Shown here in pieces: positions 27,805 to 38,276 of a stretch of 64,000 nt of DNA; position 1 is the stretch's first letter, and every line of letters starts with the position of its first letter. The notes under the pieces were generated by a model that was not told the DNA's origin, made no database searches, and saw only the letters and a program-made list of their open reading frames with translations. The DNA comes from Methylotenera sp. (lineage in GTDB: Bacteria; Pseudomonadota; Gammaproteobacteria; Burkholderiales; Methylophilaceae): positions 19,689 to 83,688 of the forward strand of contig JAUYAL010000075.1 in assembly GCA_030693535.1 (NCBI GenBank), read 5' to 3'. The position numbers were made by a program, and so were the translations under genes.

Positions 27805-29274
27805 TTATTCAATTGCAAGTTTTTCACGCACATCTAAAATATCTCTTAATGTCATAATTTCCTTAAACACTTCCAGACTAAAGCCTGTTCGCTCACTCTC
27901 ACGATTATCCATTAATAATTCATCTAGGTAAGCCTTAGTTTTAACAATCGTTTTGGACTCTTTCTCGCAATCAGCCCATAACTTAGTGACTTTAGCGGAA
28001 ATATGACTAAACTGTTCCACGCTAGAAGCAATTGCATCTGGCAGCGCGGGGCTTTCCCATTGTGGCATCATGACGTTAAAACTTTCATGCAATTCTTTTG
28101 AACATTGCAAAAACTCTTTTCTTAGATTTTTTTCTCTGTATATATCTAACAAATATATACGATGACGCAATGCATTTTTAGGCATTGCCCGTATATAGCT
28201 TTCTAAAAGCACCGTTGCTTCTTTTATACGATTTAAACTAATATAGATTCTTGCCTGCTCTAGCACTAAATCAGCTTCTTCTTTATTCACTAAAGACTCT
28301 TCCACTTCGTTATTGCCATCAGACAAGGTAGCCTCGAACTCACCACTCATGTCTGAAATGTCAACATTACTCTCCGAGGATACAAGCTGGCCTTCAAATA
28401 CACTATTATTGATAGTGGCCTTTTTCTCAAGCGAGTTATTGCTGTTAGTCAAAATTTTATGCCAGTTTTTTGATTGTCGCCAAATGTAAAAGACTAATAG
28501 CATGAAAAGGACTAATGCTAAAAGAAATAAAACAATAGTTGAATATCGTGAGAAATAAATTGGCTTTATTAATTGCTGTTGCATTGGTGTTACTAATTTT
28601 GTTTCGGTTTGAGCAGTGTTAATTGCCACCTTTTCTCCAGCACTTGTTTTAGCTACATCTTGAATAGACTCTTCTACATTGGCATGCTGAGACTTAACTA
28701 AGTCGTTAGATTTTTTTACTTGATCTTTAGCTATTTTAATAGGTGGCACATGCACAGAAATATTCACGATATGCATTACTTGAGCTTTCAGACTCATGAG
28801 CATTTGTTCTAGTTGCGTTAATTTTTCATTGAGCTTGTCCAGCCTAATTTTAAAGAAATTGTTTCTTTTGACTAGTGCATCATATTTTTCTGCGGATGTA
28901 TCAGCAGAAAAATTTTTAACTTTTTTTCTAATTTTTTGATTTGAGGTTTGCGCTCTATGATTCTTGCCACTTTGAAATGACAGCGACTTAATATCAGGAA
29001 TAGTAATCAAACTCTTCTCCGTAGTCGCTTCTTCTGGATTAATATTTTGATGAGCCTCGTGACTTAATTGTATTGTTTTTTCAATAAATCGCTGTTGCAT
29101 CTGCCTGTTTTTTGGATAAAACAAGCGTGCTACATCATTTACACTCTCACCTGGCTCTAAAATCCATGTCATAGATGATGGTGCTACGCCATCAGCCATA
29201 GCATGCATAGCCACCATCAAACCAGTGATGACTAGCAGTAAATTAATGTTGATTAAATTTAAGTAATATCTCAT
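27805..29274 (-). CDS. FimV-like inner-membrane protein with TPR-type C-terminus
   Basis: A 489-residue protein: N-terminal signal/anchor (INLLLVITGLMVAMHAMA), a FimV-like N-terminal/LysM-like segment (ESVNDVARLFYPKNRQMQQRFIE), a coiled coil around residues 130-165, a single membrane helix (YSTIVLFLLALVLFMLLVFY, about 247-268), then an acidic linker and a TPR-like cytoplasmic part (EEADLVLEQARIYISLNRIK). The layout is that of FimV/TspA proteins, which organise polar type IV pilus machinery. Shorter than classical FimV (about 900). It converges on hemW with only 10 nt between. Confidence 0.7.
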   Translation of the reverse strand: MRYYLNLININLLLVITGLMVAMHAMADGVAPSSMTWILEPGESVNDVARLFYPKNRQMQQRFIEKTIQLSHEAHQNINPEEATTEKSLITIPDIKSLSFQSGKNHRAQTSNQKIRKKVKNFSADTSAEKYDALVKRNNFFKIRLDKLNEKLTQLEQMLMSLKAQVMHIVNISVHVPPIKIAKDQVKKSNDLVKSQHANVEESIQDVAKTSAGEKVAINTAQTETKLVTPMQQQLIKPIYFSRYSTIVLFLLALVLFMLLVFYIWRQSKNWHKILTNSNNSLEKKATINNSVFEGQLVSSESNVDISDMSGEFEATLSDGNNEVEESLVNKEEADLVLEQARIYISLNRIKEATVLLESYIRAMPKNALRHRIYLLDIYREKNLRKEFLQCSKELHESFNVMMPQWESPALPDAIASSVEQFSHISAKVTKLWADCEKESKTIVKTKAYLDELLMDNRESERTGFSLEVFKEIMTLRDILDVREKLAIE

Positions 29275-29338
29275 TCATTCCTGCTATAGACTAAACCAAG
29301 ATATTCCATTAGAAAATTTGTCTAACGCAAAACCTGAG

Positions 29339-30745
29339 TTAAATATTTATCTGCTGCCTCGCCCGCGCTATCGCCGCCTTGACTTGTGCTGGCGCTGTGC
29401 CACCAATATGGTTGCGGCTGTTAAGCGAACCTTCTAACGTGAGCACCTTGTAGACATCATCACAAATTTCCGGAGCGAATGTTTGCAATGTTTCTAGCGA
29501 CAAATCGCTCAACTCCACTTTTTTTTCCACTGCGTAACGCACTGCCAGCGCAACGATTTCATGAGCATCTCTGAACGGCATGCCTTTTTTAGCCAAATAG
29601 TCAGCTAAATCGGTAGCCGTCGCAAAGCCTTCACTTGCGGCTTGACGCATATTTTCTTTATTGACGGTAATGCCACGCATCATATCCGCGTAAATTTCTA
29701 GCGTGACCAGCAATGTATCTGCCGTATCAAATAACGGCTCTTTATCTTCTTGATTATCTTTGTTGTAGGCTAGGGGCTGGCCTTTCATTAGCGTGAGTAA
29801 TGCGGTTAAATGGCCGTAAACTCGACCAGTTTTTCCACGCACCAACTCGGGAACATCGGGGTTCTTTTTTTGCGGCATGATGGATGAGCCCGTACAAAAG
29901 CGATCTGCAATATCAATAAAAGCGAATCTTGGTGAGCTCCATAAAATTAGCTCTTCAGATAATCTTGATAAATGCGTCATTACCAATGAAGAGGCAAAGG
30001 TAAATTCAATCGCAAAATCTCGATCAGATACCGCGTCTAGCGAATTTTTACATACGCCATCAAAACCTAGTTTTTTAGCCACTAGTTCGCGGTCTATCGG
30101 ATAGCTCGTACCAGCTAATGCAGCCGCGCCTAGTGGTAAATGATTGATACGCTTTCTACAATCGACAAAACGGCTGATATCGCGCGTTAGCATTTCTACA
30201 TAAGCCATTAAATGGTGGCCAAATGTCACTGGTTGCGCAACTTGTAAATGCGTGAAACCAGGCATGATCGTATCAAAATGTGTTTCAGCTAGATCTAATA
30301 AACTGAGTTTAAGTTTTTTTAAACCGAAAATTACATCATCTGTTGTTGCACGTAGCCATAATCTAACATCCGTTGCCACTTGATCATTGCGGCTTCTGCC
30401 TGTATGTAAGCGCTTACCTGCATCACCAATTTTATCGGTCAAACGCTTCTCTATATTCAAATGTACGTCTTCTAAATCCAACAACCATTCAAACTGTCCA
30501 TTTTCAATTTCTTGCAGAATTTGTGCTAAGCCAACTTCAATCGCATTCACATCTTCTTGGCTGATAATTTTTTGCGCACCTAACATTTGAGCATGTGCAA
30601 TAGAACCTTGTATATCAAATATAGCTAAACGTTTATCAAAACTTACTGAAGCTGTATATTTTTTTACCAGCTCTGCAACGGGTTCATTAAATCGACCTGA
30701 CCAGCTGATATTTTTTTTATTGAGTGCGCTTTCTTTTTGTGTCAC
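29339..30745 (-). CDS. argH: Argininosuccinate lyase
   Basis: A 468-residue lyase of the fumarase/aspartase superfamily, last step of arginine synthesis (argininosuccinate to arginine + fumarate). Signatures: [13 protein letters not shown] at the N-terminus, [30 protein letters not shown] is represented by its core [13 protein letters not shown], and the flexible catalytic loop [15 protein letters not shown] is intact. GTG start. Divergent from the algZ-like kinase gene, an arrangement shared with Pseudomonas and many betaproteobacteria. Confidence 0.97.
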   Translation of the reverse strand: MTQKESALNKKNISWSGRFNEPVAELVKKYTASVSFDKRLAIFDIQGSIAHAQMLGAQKIISQEDVNAIEVGLAQILQEIENGQFEWLLDLEDVHLNIEKRLTDKIGDAGKRLHTGRSRNDQVATDVRLWLRATTDDVIFGLKKLKLSLLDLAETHFDTIMPGFTHLQVAQPVTFGHHLMAYVEMLTRDISRFVDCRKRINHLPLGAAALAGTSYPIDRELVAKKLGFDGVCKNSLDAVSDRDFAIEFTFASSLVMTHLSRLSEELILWSSPRFAFIDIADRFCTGSSIMPQKKNPDVPELVRGKTGRVYGHLTALLTLMKGQPLAYNKDNQEDKEPLFDTADTLLVTLEIYADMMRGITVNKENMRQAASEGFATATDLADYLAKKGMPFRDAHEIVALAVRYAVEKKVELSDLSLETLQTFAPEICDDVYKVLTLEGSLNSRNHIGGTAPAQVKAAIARARQQINI

Positions 30746-30909
30746 TTTATTGCTCTCTTTTAATGGTTATCATCGCTAAAATTAAAAAACTAAGATTTGA
30801 AATAAGACTTAGAATCTGAAAATTTGCGTATGTATTTATGGTGCCTTTATTGCTATTTTTTTCACAAAGTCACAAATATTGTTTAATAATAATATACTTA
30901 TATGATTAG

Positions 30910-30915
30910 TATAAT
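30910..30915 (+). promoter_or_regulatory. Possible -10 element upstream of the algZ-like gene
   Basis: A perfect TATAAT lies 45 nt before the ATG at 30960 in the divergent argH/algZ intergenic region. No good -35 hexamer is found at 17 bp, so the promoter call is weak. Confidence 0.3.
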
Positions 30916-30959
30916 GCAAAATACAAAAGCCACGATGTTGCCCAAATCAAATTTCAGTT

Positions 30960-31952
30960 ATGAGAAGATCTAACCGATTACCGAACATACGTAATTTAGG
31001 CGTTAGCTTACGCATATTAGTGATCGTCAACCTATTGTTAACGTTGGCAGCTATTGTACTGAGCAGTAGTTTTAATGAGTTTTTCTCTTTGATCACCTCC
31101 ATCTCTGCCATTGCGCAACCCATGCTACTATTAAGCCTCTTGTTATTGTACGCAGGTTACCCCTTACTCATTAAATTAGAGTACCGACATGGCGTTGTAG
31201 CGTTCTTATTAATCGTACTATTTACCTGTAGCGGTGTATATGGGCTATTTTCACAATTATTAATATTTAACAATTTACCCACCAGTATGCGCACACTTTT
31301 TTTTGCATTTGTTGTGAGCGCCATTACTTTATATTATTTTAATTTACATCAACGCGCCTATTCACCGGCAATTGATGCTGCGCGATTACAAGCGCTACAA
31401 GCCCGCATTCGGCCACATTTTTTATTTAACTGCATCAATGCAGTGTTATCACTTATTCGTAGCCAACCCAAGCAGGCTGAAACTGCATTAGAGGATATGG
31501 CCGATTTATTTCGCGTACTGATGGCCGACAATCGTGATTTGGTGCCACTCGCTCAAGAAATCGCTCTATGTCGCAAGTACCTTGCCTTGGAAAAATTAAG
31601 GCTTGATGAACGCCTGATTGTTCAATGGCAAATAGACGACATGCCACCAGATGCACTTATACCGCCATTGATATTACAGCCATTAATTGAAAATGCGGTT
31701 TATCACGGCATTGAGCCACTTGTGATGGGAGGTAAGATCACCATTCAAATTTACACTAAACGGAGTGAAGTGCATTTGGTGTTAACTAACCCTTACAACG
31801 CTTCTAATAAGCGCCACATTGGCAATAAAATGGCGCTTAAAAACATTAAAGAACGCTTAAATTTACACTTTGACCTCGAGTCTTCATTGAGGAGTTCGCA
31901 ATCTAATGATGAATATCAAGTACACATTATTTTGCCCCATACGACAACATGA
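30960..31952 (+). CDS. Sensor histidine kinase, AlgZ/LytS type
   Basis: A 330-residue membrane histidine kinase. About four hydrophobic helices occupy residues 15-130, followed by the His_kinase domain with RPHFLFNCINAVLSL (phospho-acceptor His in PHFLFN) and an ATPase region with PLILQPLIENAVYHG and GNKMALKNIKERL. Its gene overlaps the response regulator by 4 nt (ATGA). In Pseudomonas the orthologous AlgZ/FimS-AlgR pair controls twitching and exopolysaccharide; here the target genes are unknown, although a FimV-like gene is close by. Confidence 0.9.
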   Translation: MRRSNRLPNIRNLGVSLRILVIVNLLLTLAAIVLSSSFNEFFSLITSISAIAQPMLLLSLLLLYAGYPLLIKLEYRHGVVAFLLIVLFTCSGVYGLFSQLLIFNNLPTSMRTLFFAFVVSAITLYYFNLHQRAYSPAIDAARLQALQARIRPHFLFNCINAVLSLIRSQPKQAETALEDMADLFRVLMADNRDLVPLAQEIALCRKYLALEKLRLDERLIVQWQIDDMPPDALIPPLILQPLIENAVYHGIEPLVMGGKITIQIYTKRSEVHLVLTNPYNASNKRHIGNKMALKNIKERLNLHFDLESSLRSSQSNDEYQVHIILPHTTT

Positions 31953-32722
31953 CAAGCTCACTAAAACTTTTAATCGCTGATGATGAGGCGCCTGCGCGCA
32001 ATCGTTTACGCGAACTTTTGTCAGACATGAGCGAAGTTAAGATTGTGGCAGAAGCGAAAAATGGCCAACAGGCACTCAATCTAAGCAATGAACATCAGCC
32101 CGATATTGTTCTGCTAGACATACGTATGCCAGATATGGATGGTATTGAAGCGGCGCGTCATCTACAAAAAATGTCTAAGCCACCTGCGGTTATTTTTACT
32201 ACGGCCTTTGATAACTATGCCATGCAAGCTTTTGATTTGAACGCAATAGATTACTTATTAAAACCTATTCGATTTGAGCGACTACAATCCGCTATTCAAA
32301 AGGCGCGTGCTTTATTACCAAGCCAGCTTGAAGCACTTGCGCCACTTAGCCCACAAAGGACACATCTCAGCATTACTGAACGCGGGCGTATTTTATTAAT
32401 ACCCATTGCTGATGTGATTTACTTCCGCGCTGAACTTAAATACATTACCGTTCGTACTGCCGAAAAAGAACATTTATTAGAAGAGTCGCTAAATAATTTA
32501 GAACATGAGTTCGGTCCAAATTTCATACGATTACATCGCAATTGTTTAGTGGCAAAAACTTATATTCTAGGATATGAAAAACGCCATCTTGCACATGATG
32601 CAGAAATTAATACCGAGGATGATCATAAAAATGGTGAAAAACACTGGGTTGCCTTATTAAAAAACATCCCTGAAACCATCGCTGTTAGCCGTCGCCAGCA
32701 ACACTTAATTCGAGCGAATTAA
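31949..32722 (+). CDS. LytTR-family response regulator, AlgR type
   Basis: A 257-residue two-domain regulator. Receiver domain 1-120 with acidic pair DDE at 11-13, phospho-acceptor Asp in IVLLDIRMPDMDG and Lys in YLLKPIRFERL; the C-terminal LytTR DNA-binding domain (about 140-255) includes IPIADVIYFRAELKYITVRT and FIRLHRNCLV. Translationally coupled to the kinase. Followed by hemC after 65 nt, the same order as Pseudomonas algR-hemC. Confidence 0.93.
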   Translation: MTSSLKLLIADDEAPARNRLRELLSDMSEVKIVAEAKNGQQALNLSNEHQPDIVLLDIRMPDMDGIEAARHLQKMSKPPAVIFTTAFDNYAMQAFDLNAIDYLLKPIRFERLQSAIQKARALLPSQLEALAPLSPQRTHLSITERGRILLIPIADVIYFRAELKYITVRTAEKEHLLEESLNNLEHEFGPNFIRLHRNCLVAKTYILGYEKRHLAHDAEINTEDDHKNGEKHWVALLKNIPETIAVSRRQQHLIRAN

Positions 32723-32787
32723 AGCCAAGGCCGCGCTTGTGTTAAAATTAGCTCCTAAATAAAATTACTCCGTCAAGTCTATAGCTC

Positions 32788-33738
32788 ATGAATACTTCAA
32801 ACTCCCCTACACCCAGTAAACTAGTCATTGCTTCACGTGAAAGCCCATTAGCGATGTGGCAAGCACTGCACATTCAAAGTCGTTTAAAAGCACTTTATCC
32901 TGAAACTATTGTTGAAATTTTAGGCATGACGACCACCGGCGATCAAATTTTGGATATGCCTTTAGCCAAGGTTGGAGGCAAAGGTTTATTTGTAAAAGAG
33001 CTAGAAACCGCATTGGAAGATGGCCGTGCAGATTTGGCTGTGCATAGCATGAAAGATGTGCCGATGAACTTGCCCGAGGGCTTCTTGATGGCCGCTACAG
33101 GTGAGCGTGAAGATCCGCGTGATGCTTTTGTTTCTAACGATTTCGCATCATTAGAAGATTTACCCGTGGGAAGTATTGTGGGCACGTCAAGCCTACGCCG
33201 CCAAAGTCAGCTACAAGCACGTTTACCCCATTTAAAAATTGAGTCTTTGCGTGGAAATTTGCAAACGCGCTTACGTAAGTTAGACGAAGGACAATATGCC
33301 GCCATTATTTTAGCTGCTGCTGGTTTAATCAGGCTTGGCCTTAGTGCGCGGATTCGTAGCGTGATTGCGCCTGAGCTTAGTATTCCTGCAGTTGGTCAAG
33401 GTGCGTTAGGCATTGAAATTAGCGCTAGTCGCCCTGATTTATTGACGATTCTTGCACCGTTAAATCATGCTGATACACAAGTATGTGTAGAAGCTGAACG
33501 CGCCATGAGCCGTGCCTTGGCAGGCAGTTGCACAGTGCCTTTAGGTGCTTATGCTATCTGTAAAGCTGAAAATATTCATATCACTGGTTTTGTTGCGAGT
33601 GTAGATGGTAAGCAGATGCTTATTGAAACGGCTAGTGGTAAAAGAAATCAGGCCGATGCTTTGGGTAAACAGTTGGCAAATCAACTGCTGGCAAAAGGTG
33701 CTAACGAGATACTGTCTGCTTTAGATGGTCATAAGTAA
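32788..33738 (+). CDS. hemC: Porphobilinogen deaminase (hydroxymethylbilane synthase)
   Basis: A 316-residue enzyme that polymerises four porphobilinogens into hydroxymethylbilane. Key stretches: [55 protein letters not shown] and the dipyrromethane-cofactor Cys in [14 protein letters not shown]. First of a hemC-hemD-hemX-hemY run. Confidence 0.97.
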   Translation: MNTSNSPTPSKLVIASRESPLAMWQALHIQSRLKALYPETIVEILGMTTTGDQILDMPLAKVGGKGLFVKELETALEDGRADLAVHSMKDVPMNLPEGFLMAATGEREDPRDAFVSNDFASLEDLPVGSIVGTSSLRRQSQLQARLPHLKIESLRGNLQTRLRKLDEGQYAAIILAAAGLIRLGLSARIRSVIAPELSIPAVGQGALGIEISASRPDLLTILAPLNHADTQVCVEAERAMSRALAGSCTVPLGAYAICKAENIHITGFVASVDGKQMLIETASGKRNQADALGKQLANQLLAKGANEILSALDGHK

Positions 33739-33763
33739 CTAGTGAAAAAAGTCATTACTCAGT

Positions 33764-34537
33764 ATGGCAGATAATTTACTAAAAGGACTACACGTTGCGG
33801 TAACACGTCCTGCGGATCAGGCTGCCAGCATAGTCGATGCTATTTATTATCACGGTGGAAAAGCCATTTCATTTCCACTCATTGCCATATCAGCCTTAGA
33901 AGATTATCACGAATTTAATTTAGTCATTACCAAGCTTGAACAGACCGACTGGGCAATATTCATCAGTACCAATGCCGTAGATAACGCTTTACCTCGAATA
34001 CTCAAAAAATTTGGCAATGTGCCTGAAAATCTTAAATTTGCGGCAATAGGTCATCAAACCGCCAAAGAACTCGCACTATATGGTGTGCATAACGTGCTGA
34101 CACCGCATACACGTTTTGATAGCGAAACATTGCTAGCTTTGGCTGAAATGCACAGCGTTGAAAATCAAAACGTTCTCATTTTTCGCGGAATCGGTGGTCG
34201 AGACGTATTGGCAAAAACGCTCAAAGAACGTGGTGCAAACGTAGTTTTGGCAGAATGTTATCGTCGCACCAATCCACAAACAGATACGCAATTACTCAAT
34301 AGCTTTTGGCAACAAGGTCAGCTTGATGCGATTATTGTCACAAGCAGTGAAGCCATGCGTAATTTACTGACCATGGCTGGCGAATCAGAATGGTTAAGGC
34401 ACATCACACTTTGCGTGAACCACGCTAGAATAGCTGAACTGCCATTACAATTTGGCTTAAAAGTTTTGATTACAGAAGCGCCAGGAGACGATGCGATGAT
34501 TCAATGTTTATCGCAGCTTGCGAATGCACAGAGTTAA
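33764..34537 (+). CDS. hemD: Uroporphyrinogen-III synthase
   Basis: A 257-residue HemD protein, which closes hydroxymethylbilane with inversion of ring D. Sequence is poorly conserved as usual for the family, but LHVAVTRPADQAASIVDAI, ISTNAVDNALP and IIVTSSEAMRNLL are recognisable. The gene follows hemC by 25 nt and is followed at once by hemX. Confidence 0.92.
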   Translation: MADNLLKGLHVAVTRPADQAASIVDAIYYHGGKAISFPLIAISALEDYHEFNLVITKLEQTDWAIFISTNAVDNALPRILKKFGNVPENLKFAAIGHQTAKELALYGVHNVLTPHTRFDSETLLALAEMHSVENQNVLIFRGIGGRDVLAKTLKERGANVVLAECYRRTNPQTDTQLLNSFWQQGQLDAIIVTSSEAMRNLLTMAGESEWLRHITLCVNHARIAELPLQFGLKVLITEAPGDDAMIQCLSQLANAQS

Positions 34538-34542
34538 CGAAT

Positions 34543-35583
34543 ATGGCTAATGAAAAAACAATAGAAGTCTCCGATAGGCGTAAGTCCTCACTATACTCAA
34601 ACGCCGCATTAATATTAGTTGTGATGGCATTGCTTACGCTCGCTTGGCAATGGATAAATACACGCCAGCGCTTTAATGAGGTCGAAAAATCTCTCAGCCA
34701 AAAACTAGAAGTCTATCAAGGCCTTAACCAGCAAAGCTTAGCGCTCGCAAAACAGGCTGAAGAACGTAGCACCCAAGCCAATGCTCGCACGATAATTTTA
34801 GAACAAAAATTAGAAGAATCACGCGATCAGCAAGACGTGTTACAGACACTGTATGACCAACTTGCAGAAAACCGCGAAGCCTCAGCCGTAACAGAAGTGG
34901 AACAGTTATTAACGATTGCTAATCAACAATTGCAACTTGCTGGAAACGTAAAATCCGCCTTGCTAGCGATGCAAGCTGCAGATAAACGATTAGAACCTCT
35001 CCGACTACCCCGAGCCACGCAACTGCGTGAAACGCTTGCCCTTGATATTGAAAACTTGCGTAAATTACCACAAATAGATGTCACTAGCATGAGCGCTCAA
35101 CTAGAGAGATTAGCCGTTTTATGCGCAGCTCTGCCTTTAATTAGCGAGCGCCAACCAACGCTCAATGCAAATGCTCTGCATAAAAATGGTCTTAAACCGC
35201 CTCAACTTAATGCATTGCAAAAGCTTGCGTTTCCTATTTGGAATGATATTAAAAATTTGGTAACAGTAGAGCGTATCGATAAACCTGAGCCGCCACTACT
35301 AGCCTCAGATCATGAATTTTACTTACGTGAGAACTTAAAGCTTCGACTATTAACTGCTCGTATTGCCTTGTTGCAGCACGATGAAGCAAACTACAAAGCC
35401 GACTTAAATACAGTAAAAATCTGGCTTAATCAATATTTTGACACCAAGCATCCCAATGCTATTCAAGCATTTAAATTACTAAAAAAACTTTCTGACAACA
35501 ACATTAACATTGAGTTACCGCAACTTACTGAAAGCTTTGCTGCGACCAGCCGCTATAAACAGAGTCTTGAGAAAAGTGATTAA
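34543..35583 (+). CDS. hemX: HemX-family membrane protein (uroporphyrinogen-III C-methyltransferase-like annotation)
   Basis: A 346-residue protein with one N-terminal membrane helix (ALILVVMALLTLAWQWI), a long coiled coil (about 45-115) and a helical C-terminal part, the usual form of proteobacterial HemX. Its biochemical role is unsettled; the old methyltransferase name is not supported by SAM motifs. I start at ATG 34543, 5 nt after the hemD stop, instead of the ATG at 34504 within hemD, because the family starts shortly before the helix. Confidence 0.85.
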   Translation: MANEKTIEVSDRRKSSLYSNAALILVVMALLTLAWQWINTRQRFNEVEKSLSQKLEVYQGLNQQSLALAKQAEERSTQANARTIILEQKLEESRDQQDVLQTLYDQLAENREASAVTEVEQLLTIANQQLQLAGNVKSALLAMQAADKRLEPLRLPRATQLRETLALDIENLRKLPQIDVTSMSAQLERLAVLCAALPLISERQPTLNANALHKNGLKPPQLNALQKLAFPIWNDIKNLVTVERIDKPEPPLLASDHEFYLRENLKLRLLTARIALLQHDEANYKADLNTVKIWLNQYFDTKHPNAIQAFKLLKKLSDNNINIELPQLTESFAATSRYKQSLEKSD

Positions 35584-35608
35584 CTCTGACAAGTTAACAA
35601 AATAAATC

Positions 35609-36031
35609 ATGATAAAACGCAAACTATTTTGGTGGTTACTGATGTTCATATTGCTAGTAAGCATAGTGTGGCTAGCCAGCAATAATGCAGGTTATGTACT
35701 GATTGTTCGTCCACCTTACCGCTTGCAATTTTCATTCAATTTTTTACTGATTTTGATTGTATTAGGTTTTTTACTTTTACATTATTTTTTACGATTTGTG
35801 CATTTTTTACGATTCTTACCAGCCAACAGGCGCAGTAAACAAGAAGCTACACGTCTAAAAGCCAGTAATGATTGGCTACTTGAAGGGATGCAAGCGCTTG
35901 CAGAAGGTGATTTTGAAAGTGCTGAAACAGCCATTAAAAATGCGCATGATTTAATACAAAATGCGGACCATGAAAAACTAATGGCCGCATTATCCTCTGA
36001 AAAAAACAAGCAGGGGTTTTTGTTTAAATAA
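35609..36031 (+). CDS. hemY: Short HemY-like protein (N-terminal domain only)
   Basis: A 140-residue protein with two membrane helices (LFWWLLMFILLVSIVWLA and FNFLLILIVLGFLLLHYF) and the HemY_N pattern (NNAGYVLIVRPPYRLQFSFNF). Residues 90-130 hold one TPR-like unit (WLLEGMQALAEGDFESAETAIKNA). Ordinary HemY is near 400 residues with many TPRs, so about two thirds of the protein is missing. The frame closes cleanly with TAA and no remnant of the TPR part is visible in the 220 bp downstream. Either a lineage-specific short form or an old truncation. Confidence 0.8.
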   Translation: MIKRKLFWWLLMFILLVSIVWLASNNAGYVLIVRPPYRLQFSFNFLLILIVLGFLLLHYFLRFVHFLRFLPANRRSKQEATRLKASNDWLLEGMQALAEGDFESAETAIKNAHDLIQNADHEKLMAALSSEKNKQGFLFK

Positions 36032-36252
36032 AGTTTCAGTCATTATTTAACCTATTAACGGCAATTGATTTACTAAAATCAAGAAATACACTTAATAAAT
36101 CAACTGGTTGTCTTGATACAACCAATCACCAAAATGGTGATGATTTGAAGTGAAATATTGCTTTGATTGTGTTCGTGATTTTGGTACATTTTGTGGATAA
36201 GCTGCTTTTTCTAGGTTTATGGCCATAGGCTTTGCTTCGGTTTAGGATCCTT
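36032..36252. other. Convergent intergenic region after hemY
   Basis: Contains two small hairpins: GGTTGT-N6-ACAACC around 36107-36124, and a perfect 7-bp stem ATCACCA/TGGTGAT with AAA loop at 36125-36141. Neither is followed by a good T-tract, but together they may end transcripts from both sides. No gene seen. Confidence 0.35.
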
Positions 36253-37599
36253 CTAGATAGCTGGCCACTTCACGCTTGCCAATAAACCAGTACCTGTTTC
36301 GTTATCGCTGAGTACTAGCCTAGCACCATGCAATTCTGCTATACGCCGAACAATAGATAAACCCAGCCCGCTACCTTCTTGGCCAGTCCCAGTCACTCGG
36401 TAAAAACGCTGTAAAACCTGTTCACGCTCGGCTTCAGGAATACCTGAGCCAGTGTCCCGCACTTCCAACATCAACCCCACTGAATTTCGCACTGTTACAG
36501 AAACACGACCGCCTTTTGGCGTATAACGAATGGCGTTATCTAAAAGATTGCGCAACAACAAATTGAGTTGTGCCTCATCGCCTAATACCTTACATGAAAT
36601 ATTATCGACGCTCTCTTCAAGTGATAGCGCTATTTGTTTTGTATGGGCTAGTGATTCTAAATCTCTCATTACCGTTGCTGCCAAACCATTTAGATCAACT
36701 GGCTTATAGTCTAGTGCTAAAGTTTCAGGGTCAACTCTTGCTAATGTAAGTAATTGTTCCACTAGCCGTGTCGCTCTATCCACGCCGCGCAATACATTTT
36801 CTAAAGCACTCTGACGTTCTACTGTATCAGTTGAGCGTAGCGCGACTTGTGCTTGAATTTTGAGTGCGGCTAGAGGCGTGCGCAACTCATGTGCCGCATC
36901 GGCAGTAAAACGTCGTTCGCCTTCAAATGCGCTTTCCAAGCGAGAAAAAAGATCATTCAATGCTTTCACTAATGGCGTCACTTCTTCAGGCACACCTTCC
37001 ATAGCAACTGGTTCTAAGCGATTAGCCGTTCGCTGTTTAACTTCTTGCTTTAGTTGCTGCAATGGGTGTAAACCGGCCCCAACGCCGAACCAAATCAGCA
37101 ATGCCAGCACAGGTAGGGCAACGAAAGTCGGCAATAGCATCTTGAACGTAATATGGCGAGCCAAGCTCTCTCGTCCCGCCAATGGCTCAGCGACTTGAAT
37201 CATGAATTCATGACGGTTATCCCATCGAGTAAATACTCGCCATGCTTCTCCGCTCAATGTGGTTTCACTAAAACCTTCTTTATCAGCACTCAAGGCTATT
37301 GCCGGTGCGGTCGCCGAGCGAACCAGCAAATCCGTTTCATCCCAAATCTGAAATGCCAGTTTTTGCTCATATTCGTGGGAAACTGTTACTTCATCGTCAT
37401 CTACACCATGCTCAATGCGCTCATGTATCTCATGACGTGTTGTGCCTAGCAATACTTGAGCTGATTGTGCAAGTTGCGCATCAAATAAATGGTCAATTTC
37501 TTCACGCGATTCAATATGCGTAAACCAAGCCGCTACTAGCCATGCAAGACCAAGGCCTACAGATAATAATAAGATTAGGCGCAAGCGCAGTGAATTCAT
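36253..37599 (-). CDS. Sensor histidine kinase, QseC/PmrB type
   Basis: A 448-residue membrane kinase: two membrane helices (about 7-25 and 150-170) enclosing a periplasmic sensor, a HAMP region, the phospho-His in AADAHELRTPLAALKIQ (about residue 238-254) and an ATPase domain with N-box LLDNAIRYTPKGG, G1 VRDTGSGIP and G2 GSGLGLSIVRRI. Its start overlaps the response-regulator stop by 4 nt. Last gene of a five-gene operon with cytochromes; it may sense redox or envelope state. Confidence 0.92.
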   Translation of the reverse strand: MNSLRLRLILLLSVGLGLAWLVAAWFTHIESREEIDHLFDAQLAQSAQVLLGTTRHEIHERIEHGVDDDEVTVSHEYEQKLAFQIWDETDLLVRSATAPAIALSADKEGFSETTLSGEAWRVFTRWDNRHEFMIQVAEPLAGRESLARHITFKMLLPTFVALPVLALLIWFGVGAGLHPLQQLKQEVKQRTANRLEPVAMEGVPEEVTPLVKALNDLFSRLESAFEGERRFTADAAHELRTPLAALKIQAQVALRSTDTVERQSALENVLRGVDRATRLVEQLLTLARVDPETLALDYKPVDLNGLAATVMRDLESLAHTKQIALSLEESVDNISCKVLGDEAQLNLLLRNLLDNAIRYTPKGGRVSVTVRNSVGLMLEVRDTGSGIPEAEREQVLQRFYRVTGTGQEGSGLGLSIVRRIAELHGARLVLSDNETGTGLLASVKWPAI

Positions 37600-38267
37600 G
37601 GTTTCGCGCTATCCTTATCAATCACATAACCTACACCACGAAGCGTACGTATGAGTTCGGTGCCCAGCTTTTTGCGTAAATGATGTATGTGCACTTCAAC
37701 TGAGTTACTCTCTACCTCTTCACCCCAGCCATAAAGATGCTGTTCCAACTGCTCGCGAGATTGCACACGACCGACATGCAATAAAAGCTCATGCAACAAA
37801 GTAAATTCACGTGCCGAAAGCTCAACCGTTTGGCCATTTTTACTGACTTGATGCGTTGATGGTGCCAGTTCTATATCACCATGCTGCAATGTATGCGTTA
37901 CTTGGCCAGCGCTACGACGTAAAAGCGCATTCAAGCGCGCAATCAGCTCGTCTAAGTCAAAAGGTTTAATTAGGTAGTCATCCGCACCAGAATTTAGGCC
38001 TGCAACACGATCTAGCACCGTGTCACGCGCAGTTAAAATCAACACCGGTATTTTTGATTGACTGCCTCGCAACCATTTAAGTAGCTCCATGCCACCTACG
38101 CGAGGTAAACCAAGATCCAGCACCATCAGCGCGTACTCCTCTGTTTCTAGCGCTAATTTTGCTGATTGGCCGTCTTGCGTCCAATCCACAGCAAATCCTG
38201 CTTGCTTGAGTCCCGCTCGCACCCCATCGCCAAGCAGGACATCATCTTCAACTAATAGAACTCTCAT
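37596..38267 (-). CDS. OmpR-family response regulator, QseB/PmrA type
   Basis: A 223-residue regulator. Receiver with EDD at residues 7-9, phospho-Asp in LMVLDLGLPRVGG and Lys in YLIKPFDLDEL; winged-helix DNA-binding domain from about 125 (VELSAREFTLLHELLLHVGRV, VHIHHLRKKLG, IRTLRGVGYVID). Coupled to the following kinase gene by an ATGA overlap and 9 nt after the dihaem cytochrome gene, so cytochromes and their likely regulators are made together. Confidence 0.94.
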   Translation of the reverse strand: MRVLLVEDDVLLGDGVRAGLKQAGFAVDWTQDGQSAKLALETEEYALMVLDLGLPRVGGMELLKWLRGSQSKIPVLILTARDTVLDRVAGLNSGADDYLIKPFDLDELIARLNALLRRSAGQVTHTLQHGDIELAPSTHQVSKNGQTVELSAREFTLLHELLLHVGRVQSREQLEQHLYGWGEEVESNSVEVHIHHLRKKLGTELIRTLRGVGYVIDKDSAKP

Positions 38268-38276
38268 CTGCTTATA

